From Tritrichomonas musculus (taxonomy: Eukaryota > Parabasalia > Tritrichomonadida > Tritrichomonadidae): a DNA stretch of 64,000 nt. The notes beneath the pieces were generated by a model. That model did no database searches and was not told the DNA's origin. It was given only the letters and a program-made list of their open reading frames with translations. Of the stretch, positions 48,729 to 59,200 are shown in pieces (within the stretch, counting starts at the first letter, position 1; each line of letters opens with the position of its first letter). The DNA lies in contig JAPFFF010000002.1 of assembly GCA_039105265.1 (NCBI GenBank), forward strand, positions 8,246,001 through 8,310,000, read 5' to 3'. The translations under genes and the position numbers were made by a program.

Positions 48729-49796
48729 ATCTTTTTTTAAAAATGCTCTGAAATTTTTGTAAGATTTACATGTTTTTATTTCTCAAAAAGTTTTATTAAA
48801 TGGTTTATGCAAAAATGTATAGAATGTTTTTTGAAATATTTTTATCTTTTTATATAGTAAATATTGATCGGTAACATTGATTATTCATATCATACTTATT
48901 ATGTATTATATATATTTAACTTTATAGACCAATTAATTTTTTCTCATCAAAATGGAATATCTGCATGATACCATCATATATGTGCATTTTTATTTGCTTA
49001 GCATATGTTTTATTGTTTTTGAATGCTAGTTTGTATTTTATATCACTTATTATTTCACTAATTATGAAGATATTATAAAATAAATATACGACTAAAAAAA
49101 ATGTGATTTTTCTGGAGAGATTGGCTTAACCATTTAATATAATTTTCGGATATGTTATTATATAATAAAATTAATGGTTTTTTATCGAGGCAAAGAAACT
49201 TGATATAGCCATTAAAAAAAGATAATAATGTTTGAAAACCAAATCCTCTCAAATAAACGTCTATTTTATTTTAATATTCATTTTTTTGAATAAGCACGTT
49301 TTTTGGTTCTCACAAAAAATCTTGAATTTTCTGGAAAGACTGGAATAATATTACAAGCTCTTAACAACATATGCCTTATAATATAAAATATAATGAGGTT
49401 TTACCGAGCCAATTAGGTTAAATATGTTTCTATTTTAGGATATTTATGTTTGCATAAATTTTTACATAAAAGCTCTTCAAATAAAATTTGGATTATTTAT
49501 TTTTAAAGTTCTAGTATACCAAAATGCTTATAAGACAAATTCAAAAAAACTGGAATTTCAGATAATAATTAGAATATTATTTATAATTAAAAAAAAAAAA
49601 AAAAACTAAATAAATTAGTCGAAATGTTAACGTTAACATTATACAAAAGATATTTATTTAAATTAAAGCAAATTATTCTTCATTATTAGTTTTTAATATT
49701 TTTAGTAATTTCTTGTATCTGCATTTATAAAAAATTTTTTAAGTAAAATGAAGTTCTTATAAATAGTTTTGTCTGATGTTTTTATGAAGAATGCAT
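48729..49796. other. AT-rich gap with a diverged repeat pair
   Basis: About 1.07 kb. Two loosely similar stretches, about 49095-49200 and 49315-49420, share the order tttctggaragaytgg ... ttatataata/ttataatata ... ttttatcgagg/ttttaccgagc. They may be old copies of one repeat. No gene. Confidence 0.35.
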
Positions 49797-50510
49797 CTTT
49801 TTATGGGCACAATTGATCTGCATAAAATGAGTTCAGGCAAAGATGAGAACAATCAGACGACAGATCAATTTAGAACAGGATTTGGTGCCACTTTTGTGTT
49901 ATCATGAATAATTTATATAAAAGGAGACATTTATGATGAAGAAAAGAATAGTACAACAGGATTTTCTATTGCTTTATGCCGCGAAGGAAAAACTAAAAAG
50001 GAGCTTTTTAAAAGCACATTACCAACAAGAGATGGTATAAATAAAAACTTAACGCCAATTAATTCAACCAAATTTAGATATTCAATTCAATCAAAAAAGA
50101 GCAGAAAATATGTAGAGCATGGTATAGATCATTATAAAAAGCATATTATAAATGTTTTAATAACCGCTTTTGGTTACAATAGTGAATTCACTCCTCCTTT
50201 TGCTTCTCATTTTTTGATTGAAGTATGGAAGCCCGAGAGCTAATCGAGCTTTCTTCGAGTTGTTTTGAATGGTGAAGAAATCAAAAGAATTTCCCTTCAT
50301 AAATTTAAAAAAAATGCCAAAAAATTGGTCAATCAATATGATCAAATGAGTAAAAATAAGAAGAACAGAAGCGTTGAAAACAAACTGGTTTTGGCAATGA
50401 AAAATAAAAACAATACGGCTGCGCATCAAAGATTAAAGATCATTAAAATAAATAGATATAAGAAAAATTTGAATAGAAGGCGATATATAACTGACTATTA
50501 TGTTAAATAA
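49797..50510 (+). pseudogene. Gene relic; 3' part resembles histidine acid phosphatase
   Basis: Coding-like sequence in several frames. The best stretch (about 50122-50250) reads DHYKKHIINVLITAFGYNSE then FTPPFASHFLIEVWKPES and ends in a stop. After a frame change, FLRVVLNGEEIKRISLHKFK follows and runs to 50510. The order HD-like site, PPFASHFxxEVW, RVVxNGE, LxxF matches the C-terminal third of histidine acid phosphatases (usual PPYASHxxxELW ... VRVxYNGE). The preceding 300 bases contain TTGFSIALCREGKTKKELFK, which I cannot place. The catalytic RHGxRxP region is absent. At least two breaks. Confidence 0.5.
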
Positions 50511-50636
50511 AATTGTTTTATACCATTTAAATTCTGTTTTTATAATTAAGTCTTTTATTTATTCATATAAATACAGATTTTATGAATGATCCTTTGCCAT
50601 AACACAAGCCACCTTTCTATCAATAGGAAAAAAAAG

Positions 50637-50928
50637 ATATAGTCTAGAGTAAAACCCTCCTACCAAATCTCTATATAAAAGAGTTAGAATCATAATATTA
50701 TATATACATAAAGATAAAATGTTCATTTGATAAAATAATTATTATTATTTAAAAAATGTTTATTTTATATTTAGATATTAGTATTTAAAAATGCAATCTA
50801 TTCAATTTTTTTATCGAAAAATTGAATAGAAAATGGTAGGTGGGTTTTCCACCAACGTACTTTTTGCCACCATTAAAGGCCAAAAATAGGTGAACAAAAA
50901 AGGCAGGGGGTTTTCCAGTAGACTATAT
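50637..50928. mobile_element. Small inverted-repeat element (MITE), 292 bp
   Basis: The outer ends are inverted: ATATAGTCTA at 50637-50646 and TAGACTATAT at 50919-50928, extending inward with partial matches (taaaaccctcctacc against ggcagggggtttt). TA dinucleotides flank both ends, as for Tc1/mariner-type insertion. Inside is a perfect 13-bp hairpin, CTATTCAATTTTT/AAAAATTGAATAG, at 50798-50829. No coding capacity; two gggttttcc words occur in the right half. Confidence 0.55.
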
Positions 50929-51129
50929 ATTTAATTTTCATTTTAAAAAATGTTCATTTAAAAAACCCAAAATGAAATCAAATTAAATATTAACATAGTT
51001 TTTAATTAAATATTTTTATAATTATTTTATCAAATGAAAATTGAATTTTATAATAAGAAATTAATGAAATTTCACTTATATATATTAATCAAATTTCAAA
51101 TTAAAATGATCAAATAAAGTTTTTATATT

Positions 51130-51233
51130 GAAATTCAAAATTATCCAATTTCAGTTGCAATTGAAAAAGGCAATATTGAAATTATTAATCTTTTATTATC
51201 TCATCCAAATATTGATGTAAATATCCAATATAT
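51130..51233 (+). pseudogene. Isolated ankyrin-repeat segment B1
   Basis: The frame reads NYPISVAIEKGNIEIINLLL then SHPNIDVNIQY: one ankyrin repeat of the type NIDVN. AT-rich sequence lies on both sides; the frame stays open by chance for some 40 codons more. No start codon. First of three such segments (51130, 52376, 52737) in the same orientation. Confidence 0.6.
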
Positions 51234-51510
51234 TTTATTTTATAATATTTCATATCATTTTATTTGTAGTTTTTTAATTTCATTTCAAAAAAAGTTATTT
51301 CATTCAGTTTATTTTTATTATTTTTTATCAGATTTCAAAAATTTGTTGTTCATACAGTTTTATTAAAAATTTCAAATGAAATTTAAAAATATGATTTAAA
51401 TAAAATTCACAGTTATTTGTTCAATATAGTTTTAATTCAATTTTTTGTTTGGAATTACAAATTAAGAAATATTAATAACATTTTATTTTGAATTTAAATG
51501 GAGTTTTTAA

Positions 51511-52145
51511 GGGTAAAGTTTGAGAGGATTTTACAACCTCTCAATTTTGCAATCTGACAAAATCTTTTTCTCTTTGCTTTTTTTAAATTTTTTTTATTAA
51601 AATAAATTCTAAATTAAAAATTGTCTTGGCCATTTTTTTTATTAATCTTAAATATTAGCAGAAAATATTTTTTTCCAAAAAAAATTGGAAGGAATTGAGA
51701 TAAAAAAAGTCTAATAGCATCATTTATAATATTAAAAAATATTAATCTAATATTATAAATTTCAGGCTTATATATTTCATATTCATACTTCTGGGGAACA
51801 ATCTTTTTTGAATGCAAAAATATAAAATTGAGAGGAAGAAAAATAAAACCCATTCAAAAATAATTTTATCGAATAGCCACGAGTTTCAAAATTTTAGATC
51901 TGATATTCTGCCTACCGAGTTAATATTAAAAAATATTAGAAACGTTAAGACAGATTTTTTTTTTCTCGTTTCCTTCCCACTCTTTTTGAAAAAAAAATAT
52001 TTTCTATTTTTATTTAGAACTAATAAAAAAAAATGGCCCAGACAATTTTTAATTTTAAATTTATTTTTATAAAAAAAACTAAAAAAAATCAACTAGAAAA
52101 AAATTTTGTCAGATTCCGAAAATTGAGAGAAAAATTCCTTTACCC
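51511..52145. mobile_element. TTAA-flanked foldback element, 635 bp
   Basis: TTAA at 51507-51510 and again at 52146-52149 flank inverted ends GGGTAAAG (51511-51518) and CTTTACCC (52138-52145). Complementarity continues inward: ctctcaattttgcaatctgacaa on the left against tgtcagattccgaaaattgagag on the right, then tgtcttggccatttt against aaaatggcccagaca. Most of the element is therefore one imperfect palindrome with arms of about 250-290 bp. The TTAA target is that of piggyBac-type transposases (family knowledge), although the terminal bases are GGG rather than CCC. It has no transposase gene. The open frames seen on both strands are mirror products of the palindrome. It lies in a spacer of the ankyrin segment array. 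Confidence 0.7.
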
Positions 52146-52375
52146 TTAAAAATATATTTTTTATTCAGTTTTAAACAAAACATTTTAATGAGAAAATTTT
52201 TAATTGAATGATTTCATTTGGTTTAAAATTTATATATTTTTTATCTCGTTTTTAAAATGTTCTTTGTTTTATCAAGTTCATAATTAAATTCTTCAATTAT
52301 ATTTCAAATTAATTAAAGTTTATAAAATTTTGAAATAATAAATTTTTGAATGATATTTCATTATTATTATTTTAT

Positions 52376-52507
52376 AGGACACCTATATTTCTAGCTGTTG
52401 AAAAAGGTTCTATTGAAATCATTAAACTTTTATTGGCTCATAAAAATATTGATATTAATCGAAAAACCATTTTGAATAAAACATTTAAATTTTATTTATA
52501 TAATTAA
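52376..52507 (+). pseudogene. Isolated ankyrin-repeat segment B2
   Basis: Reads RTPIFLAVEKGSIEIIKLLL then AHKNIDINRKT before running into AT-rich sequence and a stop. One ankyrin repeat. It is preceded directly by tattttatag, so its left border carries an AG like a splice acceptor, but no matching donor is seen upstream. Confidence 0.62.
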
Positions 52508-52736
52508 TATTTAAATGAAATTCCAAAACATAACTATATTTATAATGTTTTAAATGAATATTTAAAATAACATTACTTAAATAACATTAAAATTTAGTTT
52601 TCATTTATTATTATTATGATATTCTATTTTTTTTTAATAAAGTTTATTTAGCATTAGTTTTTAACATCAAGTTTCATGCCATTTTTTTGATTCAATTTAA
52701 TAATATATTGAATGCAATTATTGCAAATATATTCAT

Positions 52737-52886
52737 AGAACTATTTTGAAATTTGCATATGACTTAGGAAAGAAAGACATAATCAAGTTATTATTAAGTA
52801 ATGAAAAAGTTGATATCAATAAAGAAGATAAAAGCTTTAAGCAAATTCTCCAAAAACAATACCGTCGTAAAAAAAAATTAATTTAA
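52737..52886 (+). pseudogene. Isolated ankyrin-repeat segment B3 (terminal repeat)
   Basis: Reads RTILKFAYDLGKKDIIKLLL then SNEKVDINKEDKS and a Lys-rich end with a stop. It looks like the last repeat of an ankyrin protein. Preceded by attcatag. Confidence 0.6.
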
Positions 52887-52889
52887 TTT

Positions 52890-52929
52890 TTAATTTCATT
52901 TTAATGTTTTTTATTTATTCAATAATTTT
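52890..52929. repeat. 40-bp direct repeat (second copy 53381-53420)
   Basis: Identical 40-base sequences starting ttaatttcattttaatg and ending caataatttt at 52890-52929 and 53381-53420. The right copy begins with the TTAA that borders the element at 53029-53380. The copies bracket about 450 bases, so the element together with some flank seems to have been duplicated or inserted by recombination. Confidence 0.8.
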
Positions 52930-53028
52930 GTGCTATATGTTTTTTTTTAAATGTGATATGAAAAATTGGCACATTTACATTGATACCTGGTGATATGAAA
53001 AAGTTGATTTAATCAAAAATATTTTTAA

Positions 53029-53380
53029 GGTACAAATCTAGTACGTTATGAAACCACAAAATTTTTTGACATTTGACATGTGATATAAAAAGAATTAAAG
53101 TAAAAATTTCTTAAGAAAAATGGTGAATTCACACATTGTATTATTTTCTAAGTCTAAAATGGCTTAAATAAAAATCAATTTGTTTTTTGTAATAATACTT
53201 TTTTTTTTTTCCTTTTTGCACATTATTTTTATAAAAAAAAATATCTAAAACATTAATTAACTTTAATTTTTTATATAACATGTCATATGAAAATGTAAAA
53301 TAAGTGTCAAAAACACACCCATATTTATACAAATAATAAACGTTCTCCTTTTTAAAACCTTAACGTACTAGATTTGTACC
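53029..53380. mobile_element. TTAA-flanked inverted-repeat element, 352 bp
   Basis: Perfect terminal inverted repeats: GGTACAAATCTAGTACGTTA at 53029-53048 and its complement TAACGTACTAGATTTGTACC at 53361-53380. TTAA directly borders both ends (53025-53028, 53381-53384). Inner parts are also complementary (gacatgtgatataaaaag ... attaaagt against actttaat ... ttatataacatgtc), making a foldback. TTAA flanks and G-starting ends are shared with the element at 51511, although the sequences differ. Non-coding. The perfect ends suggest a young insertion. Confidence 0.75.
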
Positions 53381-53421
53381 TTAATTTCATTTTAATGTTT
53401 TTTATTTATTCAATAATTTTA

Positions 53422-53500
53422 TAAATGTGCCCATTTTCAATCATATATTTTTAATTGAATCAACTTTATCAAGACACTGTGAATTGAAAAATGGGCACAT
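53422..53500. repeat. Inverted repeat in front of the ankyrin gene
   Basis: aatgtgcccattttcaat near 53423 is complemented by attgaaaaatgggcacatt near 53483, one base longer. This can form a stem with a loop of about 40 bases just upstream of the start at 53529. A related phrase, gaaaaattggcacattt, occurs at about 52962. It may be promoter-proximal structure or another small element. Confidence 0.5.
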
Positions 53501-53528
53501 TTTTTATAGATTAAATTTTAAAAGAAAA

Positions 53529-54635
53529 ATGAATTCCAAAAAATTTATGGAGCAATATGCAAAAGAAATGAAAGCAATTCAAGAAAGCGTACTTGAATTT
53601 ATAGAGAATGACATGCCGAATGATGTTTTAAAAAAAAATTTTGAAGAATACAAAATATATGAAAACAAGCCTAAATTAATAACTTTACTTCATATTATTT
53701 CGATGATATCTAAATATCACTTTCGAACTCCAAATTTTTTTGAAAAATTAGAATATATCATCATACATTTTAAAAATGAAATTCTAAAATATTTAGCAAA
53801 TTTCGAAATATTTACCATTTTTAAAAACAGCAAGAGAATACTTCTTTTTCTTTTTGAAGAAAAAATTTTAAACCCAGAACTATCAATTTATAACGTTATT
53901 TCTCAGAAAGAATACAAAAAAATGTTTTACATAGAATACTTTTTACCTGAATTTTCAAACTTTATCACCAGAAATCCTTTAAAAAATAATATCGAAGAAA
54001 ATATTTTCAAATCAAAAAGAAAGGAAGGTGAAAATGACGGTTATTTGGCAGAATTGATCAGAACAGATTCAATTGATGAATTCATCATATACATTAATAA
54101 AAACAATATATCATTAACAAGTACAATAAATTCTTCGATTTTTGAAACAAATTTAATTTTACTCTTGGATTCATCTTTAAGTTTGATTGAATATGCATCA
54201 TTTTTTGGTTCATTTCAAATATTTAAATATCTGCAATTGAACCAAGTTATACTAAATACATCTCTATTGAAATACGCAATTCACGGTAAAAATCCAGAAA
54301 TAATTCATATTTTAGAGAGTAATTGCCAATCAATTTATGATAATTTTAACTATGACTTTTTGTTTGAATCAATAAAATGCCATCACGTTGATATAATGAA
54401 TTACATCAACAATATTTTATTAGAAATACCTTCTGATAAAAATGATATGATATTATTTCAGTCTTTAAAATATCATAACTTTGCTGGAATTTGTAAATGC
54501 AATATAACAAACGAATATATTCAAAACAACTTCATTAATTTCATCAATTTCGATTACTATGATATTGTTGAGTTTGTTTTAAGAAATTCAGATCAAGATG
54601 TGAGCAAATTTTCAAAAAGAAATATTTTAGATTAA
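53529..54635 (+). CDS. DUF3447-type ankyrin protein, 5' part
   Basis: 368 residues from the ATG at 53529; an upstream in-frame GTG at 53427 is not a plausible start. It has the standard N-terminal layout of the trichomonad DUF3447 ankyrin family: an initial helical region (MNSKKFMEQYAKEMKAIQES), then LITLLHIISMISKYHFRTPN, YLAELIRTDSIDEFIIYINK, SIFETNLILLLDSSLSLIEY, SLLKYAIHGKNPEIIHILE and YDIVEFVLRNSDQDVSKFSK. The frame then stops, whereas family members continue with several ankyrin repeats. Those repeats are found further down as isolated segments at 54644, 54994 and 55642, separated by AT-rich spacers. Either the gene has unusual introns or it is decaying. Ankyrin proteins of this family are presumed intracellular binding proteins of unknown role. 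Confidence 0.75.
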   Translation: MNSKKFMEQYAKEMKAIQESVLEFIENDMPNDVLKKNFEEYKIYENKPKLITLLHIISMISKYHFRTPNFFEKLEYIIIHFKNEILKYLANFEIFTIFKNSKRILLFLFEEKILNPELSIYNVISQKEYKKMFYIEYFLPEFSNFITRNPLKNNIEENIFKSKRKEGENDGYLAELIRTDSIDEFIIYINKNNISLTSTINSSIFETNLILLLDSSLSLIEYASFFGSFQIFKYLQLNQVILNTSLLKYAIHGKNPEIIHILESNCQSIYDNFNYDFLFESIKCHHVDIMNYINNILLEIPSDKNDMILFQSLKYHNFAGICKCNITNEYIQNNFINFINFDYYDIVEFVLRNSDQDVSKFSKRNILD

Positions 54636-54643
54636 AGTAGTTT

Positions 54644-54745
54644 AATAACTCAATATTATTTGATGCTGTTCAATCTGATAATACAGAAATTGTTAAATTA
54701 ATATTGTCATTTAAAAACATTGATGTTAATTACAAACTAATTTAA
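54644..54745 (+). pseudogene. Isolated ankyrin segment A1 (downstream of the DUF3447 gene)
   Basis: Reads NNSILFDAVQSDNTEIVKLI then LSFKNIDVNYKLI and a stop. It lies only a few bases after the stop of the 5' part, preceded by aaagtag. One ankyrin repeat in a different frame from the 5' part. Confidence 0.62.
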
Positions 54746-54993
54746 ACATTTTATTTTATTCTATTTCAAATACTGATTTTTAATTACATTTCATTTTTAT
54801 TATTAATATTAAAAAAATTAAAATCATAAAATATTTTAATGGTATTTAAAACTTTAAGATATTTAAATGAAATTCAAAATTTTATGTTTAAATGATTATT
54901 ATCTTTATAGCAGCGTTAAAAAATCGATATTTTTTTCTAATTATATTTTTATTATAAATGTTTTGAATGAAGTTTTAAATATTTTATTTTTAA

Positions 54994-55140
54994 ACAAATG
55001 CATTATGTAAAGCTATTGAAAATGGAAATGTTGAAATGGTTAAAGTTTTATTAACTCGAGAAGATATTGATGTGAATGCTTGCATGATTTTAATTAAAAA
55101 AAATAATAAAATTTTTTTTATTATATTCAATAGAGTTTAG
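54994..55140 (+). pseudogene. Isolated ankyrin segment A2
   Basis: Reads TNALCKAIENGNVEMVKVLL then TREDIDVNA and drifts into AT-rich codons before a stop. About 250 bases of spacer separate it from A1. Confidence 0.62.
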
Positions 55141-55641
55141 TTTTTTTTTACTAGTAGTGTTTATAATATCATCATCATGATGTTTCATGTCAATTATATT
55201 TTATTTGGTTTTAATTCTTTTGTTTAGATGAAATTTCTTCGTTTTTTTTAATGTAATTCAAAAAAAATTCAAATTTCAATGAAATTTCAATTGTTATTTT
55301 GAATGACGTTTAAAATTTATTTCAATATCATGTTTTAACTAATTTATTATCATGGAATTCCTAATTTTGATTTTAATGAAATGGTTTTAAAAGGATATAG
55401 ACGATTGGGAATTATTATTTGATTGTTTGGATTACATTCCTATCAAATTATTTTTATTTAATTGTATACAATAATTTAATATCATTTCTTTTTTGTGATT
55501 TTAATTGGCCTGTTTAAATATAAATGTTATTTTTGAAATTTCATATTTTTTTGAATTTTATAACATTTATCGTCATTTTTTATTTATTGTGAAATTTTCA
55601 TTTTTATGTTTTAGCAAAGTTAATTAACTTTTTTTTATATT

Positions 55642-55719
55642 TCACCATTGAAAATTGCACATGATAAAAATAATACAGAAATCATTAAACTTTTAGTTGA
55701 AAAAGGTGCAATTAAATAA
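55642..55719 (+). pseudogene. Isolated ankyrin segment A3 (terminal repeat)
   Basis: Reads SPLKIAHDKNNTEIIKLLVE then KGAIK and a TAA stop, the usual end of a DUF3447 ankyrin protein. About 500 bases of spacer separate it from A2. Confidence 0.6.
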
Positions 55720-56008
55720 TGTTATATTTTCATTTTCTATATATAAAGCTTTATAAAAAAATAAAAAAAAATTATTGAATAAAATATTTTTTTTTATTAT
55801 TTTTACTTAATCTCACCCTCATATGAGAAGACTCTGTGAAGGCCGGCTCCAGACAGATTGTATGCAAATTTCGATAAAAATATGTAAAAATACTTGCAGA
55901 ATGACAACTTAAATGCATAGAATTTTTTTTGACAAACAGTATTTTTGATGCAATTTTCGAATACAAAAAATGTAATTTTTTCATTCAGCATCGTTCTTTA
56001 TTTTTTTC
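55720..56008. other. Short gap
   Basis: Just under 300 bases; a less AT-rich patch at 55805-55860 has no recognisable product. Confidence 0.3.
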
Positions 56009-56185
56009 ATGAAAACAATGATGTTTGACATATATGCGATTGTCAACTTGAATTCAGTGATGGTGAAGGTTAATTCAATTGTAATCATCGATCAATACTT
56101 GAAACTTGAAAACATTCTTCTTGACGCAAATAACAAATTGAAATTGAGTAATTTCGATTTTTGCATTTTCATCAAAAAAGGATGA
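56009..56185 (+). pseudogene. Protein kinase fragment (catalytic loop region)
   Basis: A 58-codon open stretch contains IDQYLKLENILLDANNKLKL followed by SNFDFC. This is the catalytic loop to DFG region of a CAMK-like kinase (usual HRDLKLENILLDxNxxxKLxDFGFC), with HRD reduced to DQY and DFG changed to NFD. Nothing else of the kinase remains on either side, so it is a relic. It has no relation to the minus-strand kinase gene next to it. Confidence 0.6.
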
Positions 56186-56239
56186 TAAAATTCATGCCTT
56201 CTTAAAAATTTTTACAACTAGTAAACCATCTGATGGATA

Positions 56240-59200
56240 TTAAATTTTGAATCCTTCATAAAAAGCATTTGTTAAATTTTGAGCTTTTCTTGGTTTGGCA
56301 TCCTTTAATTTTTTGCACATGAAATTCTCAAAATCATTAATAATTTTATCACCATCTGGGTAAATAACATCATAATTTTGAAAAAAAGATATTACTTTTG
56401 TAAAAACCATTATTGATATTTCAGTTTTTTCATATATATCAATAATGTATAAAAAAAATGGCAAATAATTTTTTCTAATATTTTTAAAACAACTTATGAA
56501 TTCATATTTTAATTCGTCATCATAATTCATAAATAAAATTGCAAATAAAACAATTATTGATAATGGAAATTTATTATCTATTGATTTTTTCAACAATTGA
56601 ATTGCCATGTTAATATTTTTTTCAACATCAATACCAAAATAATAAATTCTTGCTAAGTTATATAGTGCAAAATTATTATTTTTCTTAATTGCATCATTAA
56701 AATATTCAAATGCCCAATTAATATTTCTTTCAACAAATTTACCATTTAAATAAATAACACCAAGAAAATTTTGTGCTAGACAATTGATAGATGAACACTC
56801 TTTAAAATAATGGATTGCTTTATTAATATCAAATTTTATTTCTATTCCTTCATAATAAATCATTCCAAGATAAAATTGAGCAAAACGATGATTATTTTCA
56901 GCAGCTAACATAAATAAATTAATTGCTTTTTTAATATCTTTTTTCATATATTCATCTTTATAATAAATGAGCGCAAGAATATATTGAGCATCTGAATTAC
57001 CAATGTTTGAGGCAATTGTAAAATATGTAATTGCTTTATCAATATCCCTTTTTATATATATGTTATTTATAAATAAATATCCAAGTTCAAGTAATGAATT
57101 TTCATGACACTGATTAGATGCAATTTTTAAAAGTTTAATTGCTTGATTTACATCTGGTTCTACACTATAACCAAATAAATACATATTACCCAGCATATAA
57201 AATGAATATACATTGTTTAATTTTGATGCAGTTTGAAAATAATATAATGCTTTTTTATAATCAGCTAAATTGAAATATATAATGCCAAGGCCTAATAATG
57301 AATCAGAATGATTTTGATTTGCACCAAGTTTTAAATAATAAAATGCTGCATTAATATCACGTTCGATTAGCTTTCCTTCATAATATATTTTTCCAATATA
57401 ATAAAATGCACATGGATGATGTTTTGCAGCTATTTTTAAATGATATAATGCTTTCTCAACATCAATTTTTTTAAAAATTAATGTCGAATAAATTGAACCA
57501 AGATACAAATGAGCTAATTCATCATTTTGTTTATCTGCAAGAGTAAAATAATAAATTGCTTGATCGATATCTTGTTTTATATGTATTCCTTCATAATAAA
57601 TTATTCCAAGAATTAATTCAGCTTCATGATTTTTTTGATTAGCAGCAAGTTTGAAATAATAAATAGCTTTTTTTGCATCCTTATATTCTACATAATTACT
57701 TATATAAATTTTACCAAGGTAAATCTGTGCAAAAGAATCATTTAAATCAGATGCTAATGTTAAATATTCAATTGATTTATTAACATCTTTACATACATAT
57801 TTTCCATCCAAATATAAATATGCAAATTTGATCATTGCCAATGTACTTTTATGCTCATAAGCAAGATTTAAATAATATAAAGCTTTATTTATATCTGGTT
57901 TAATTAATTTAATTCCAAAATACAATTCACTTAGTAATAAATAAGATTTTACATTTTCTTGTTTAGCTGCTAATGCTAAATAAAAAATTGATTTATTTAT
58001 ATCACACTTAACTAATTTATCGACCAAATACAATACTCCAAGATCATATTGTGCTAATGAATAATTTTGATCTGCAGATAATGTTAAATAATGAATACCT
58101 TTTTGAATATCTTTAGGAAGTACTATTCCATTTAAATAATAATTTCCCATTATATATAGTGCATATTTATTATTTTGTAAAGATGAAAGATTAAAATAAA
58201 AACATGCTTTGTTATAGTCTAATTGATTATATTTAGAATCAGAGTATATAACACCTAGATAAAATTGTGCATATGAATTATTTTGATCACTTGAAAGATT
58301 TAATAAATGAAACGATTTATCTAAATCAAATGGCAAATATTTGCCTAAATAAAATTGTGCATATGAATCATTTTGTTTCGATGCAATTTGCAAATAATTT
58401 ATAAATTTTTTAATGTCGCATGTTATCTCACAATTTAATAATGTAATTTTAAAAATCTGATTTAAATGATCCATTCGTGTATCATATAAAGAACTAACAA
58501 TATGGCTTATTTTATCTTTATAGTTTGAATAGCAACAATTTAAAATCTTGTAAAATAATTCAGTGATGTTTGGTCGTAATTCAGGATTAAATTCTAAACA
58601 TTTTTTATATGAATGAAAAAGAAATTGATATTCTTCTGGTGTATTTGTTGCTTCTTGATTATTTAAAATACATTCTTTTGATTTATAATGTTCATTCAAA
58701 ATGTTTATATTTAAAATATCATTGAATTGTTTTTCATTTAAAATACAATGAATTATTATTCCAATTGTATAAACATCAGATTTAAATGAATACTTTCCAT
58801 ATAAATATTGTTCAGGTGATAGAAAATATTCACATCCGAAATCTTTTGTTATATGTTCTTGTTTATTTTCTTCATCTGTAATTTCTTTTGCTCTATCAAA
58901 ATCTATAAAAATTGCATTCAAATCAGAATCAATTATAATGTTATTTGTTTTTAAATCACGTAAAACAAAATCATTTAAATGAATAAATTCTGTTGTCATT
59001 ATTATTTGGAGAATGATTTTAATTTTTTCAAGTGATGTGATTTTATTATTTTTCATATCTAAAATTAGTTCTTCTAATGTATTTCCTTCAATATATTCAA
59101 TTATAATTGAATTAAATAAACGATCTTGAATTGTTCCAAAAAATTTACAAATAAATTGATTTTTATTAGAAATTTTGTGATAAAAAGATAATTCTCGTTT

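Noticed and set aside
50930-51120. Possible DUF3447 head for the second ankyrin segment array
   Set aside because: Only spacer-type AT-rich sequence is present; no coding frame with family similarity.
51614-52092. Open frames on both strands coding similar Phe/Lys-rich peptides
   Set aside because: They are mirror products of the two arms of the TTAA palindrome, not genes.
55803-55991. Minus-strand frames of about 60-70 residues
   Set aside because: Overlapping frames, low complexity, no homology and no promoter motif; probably chance.
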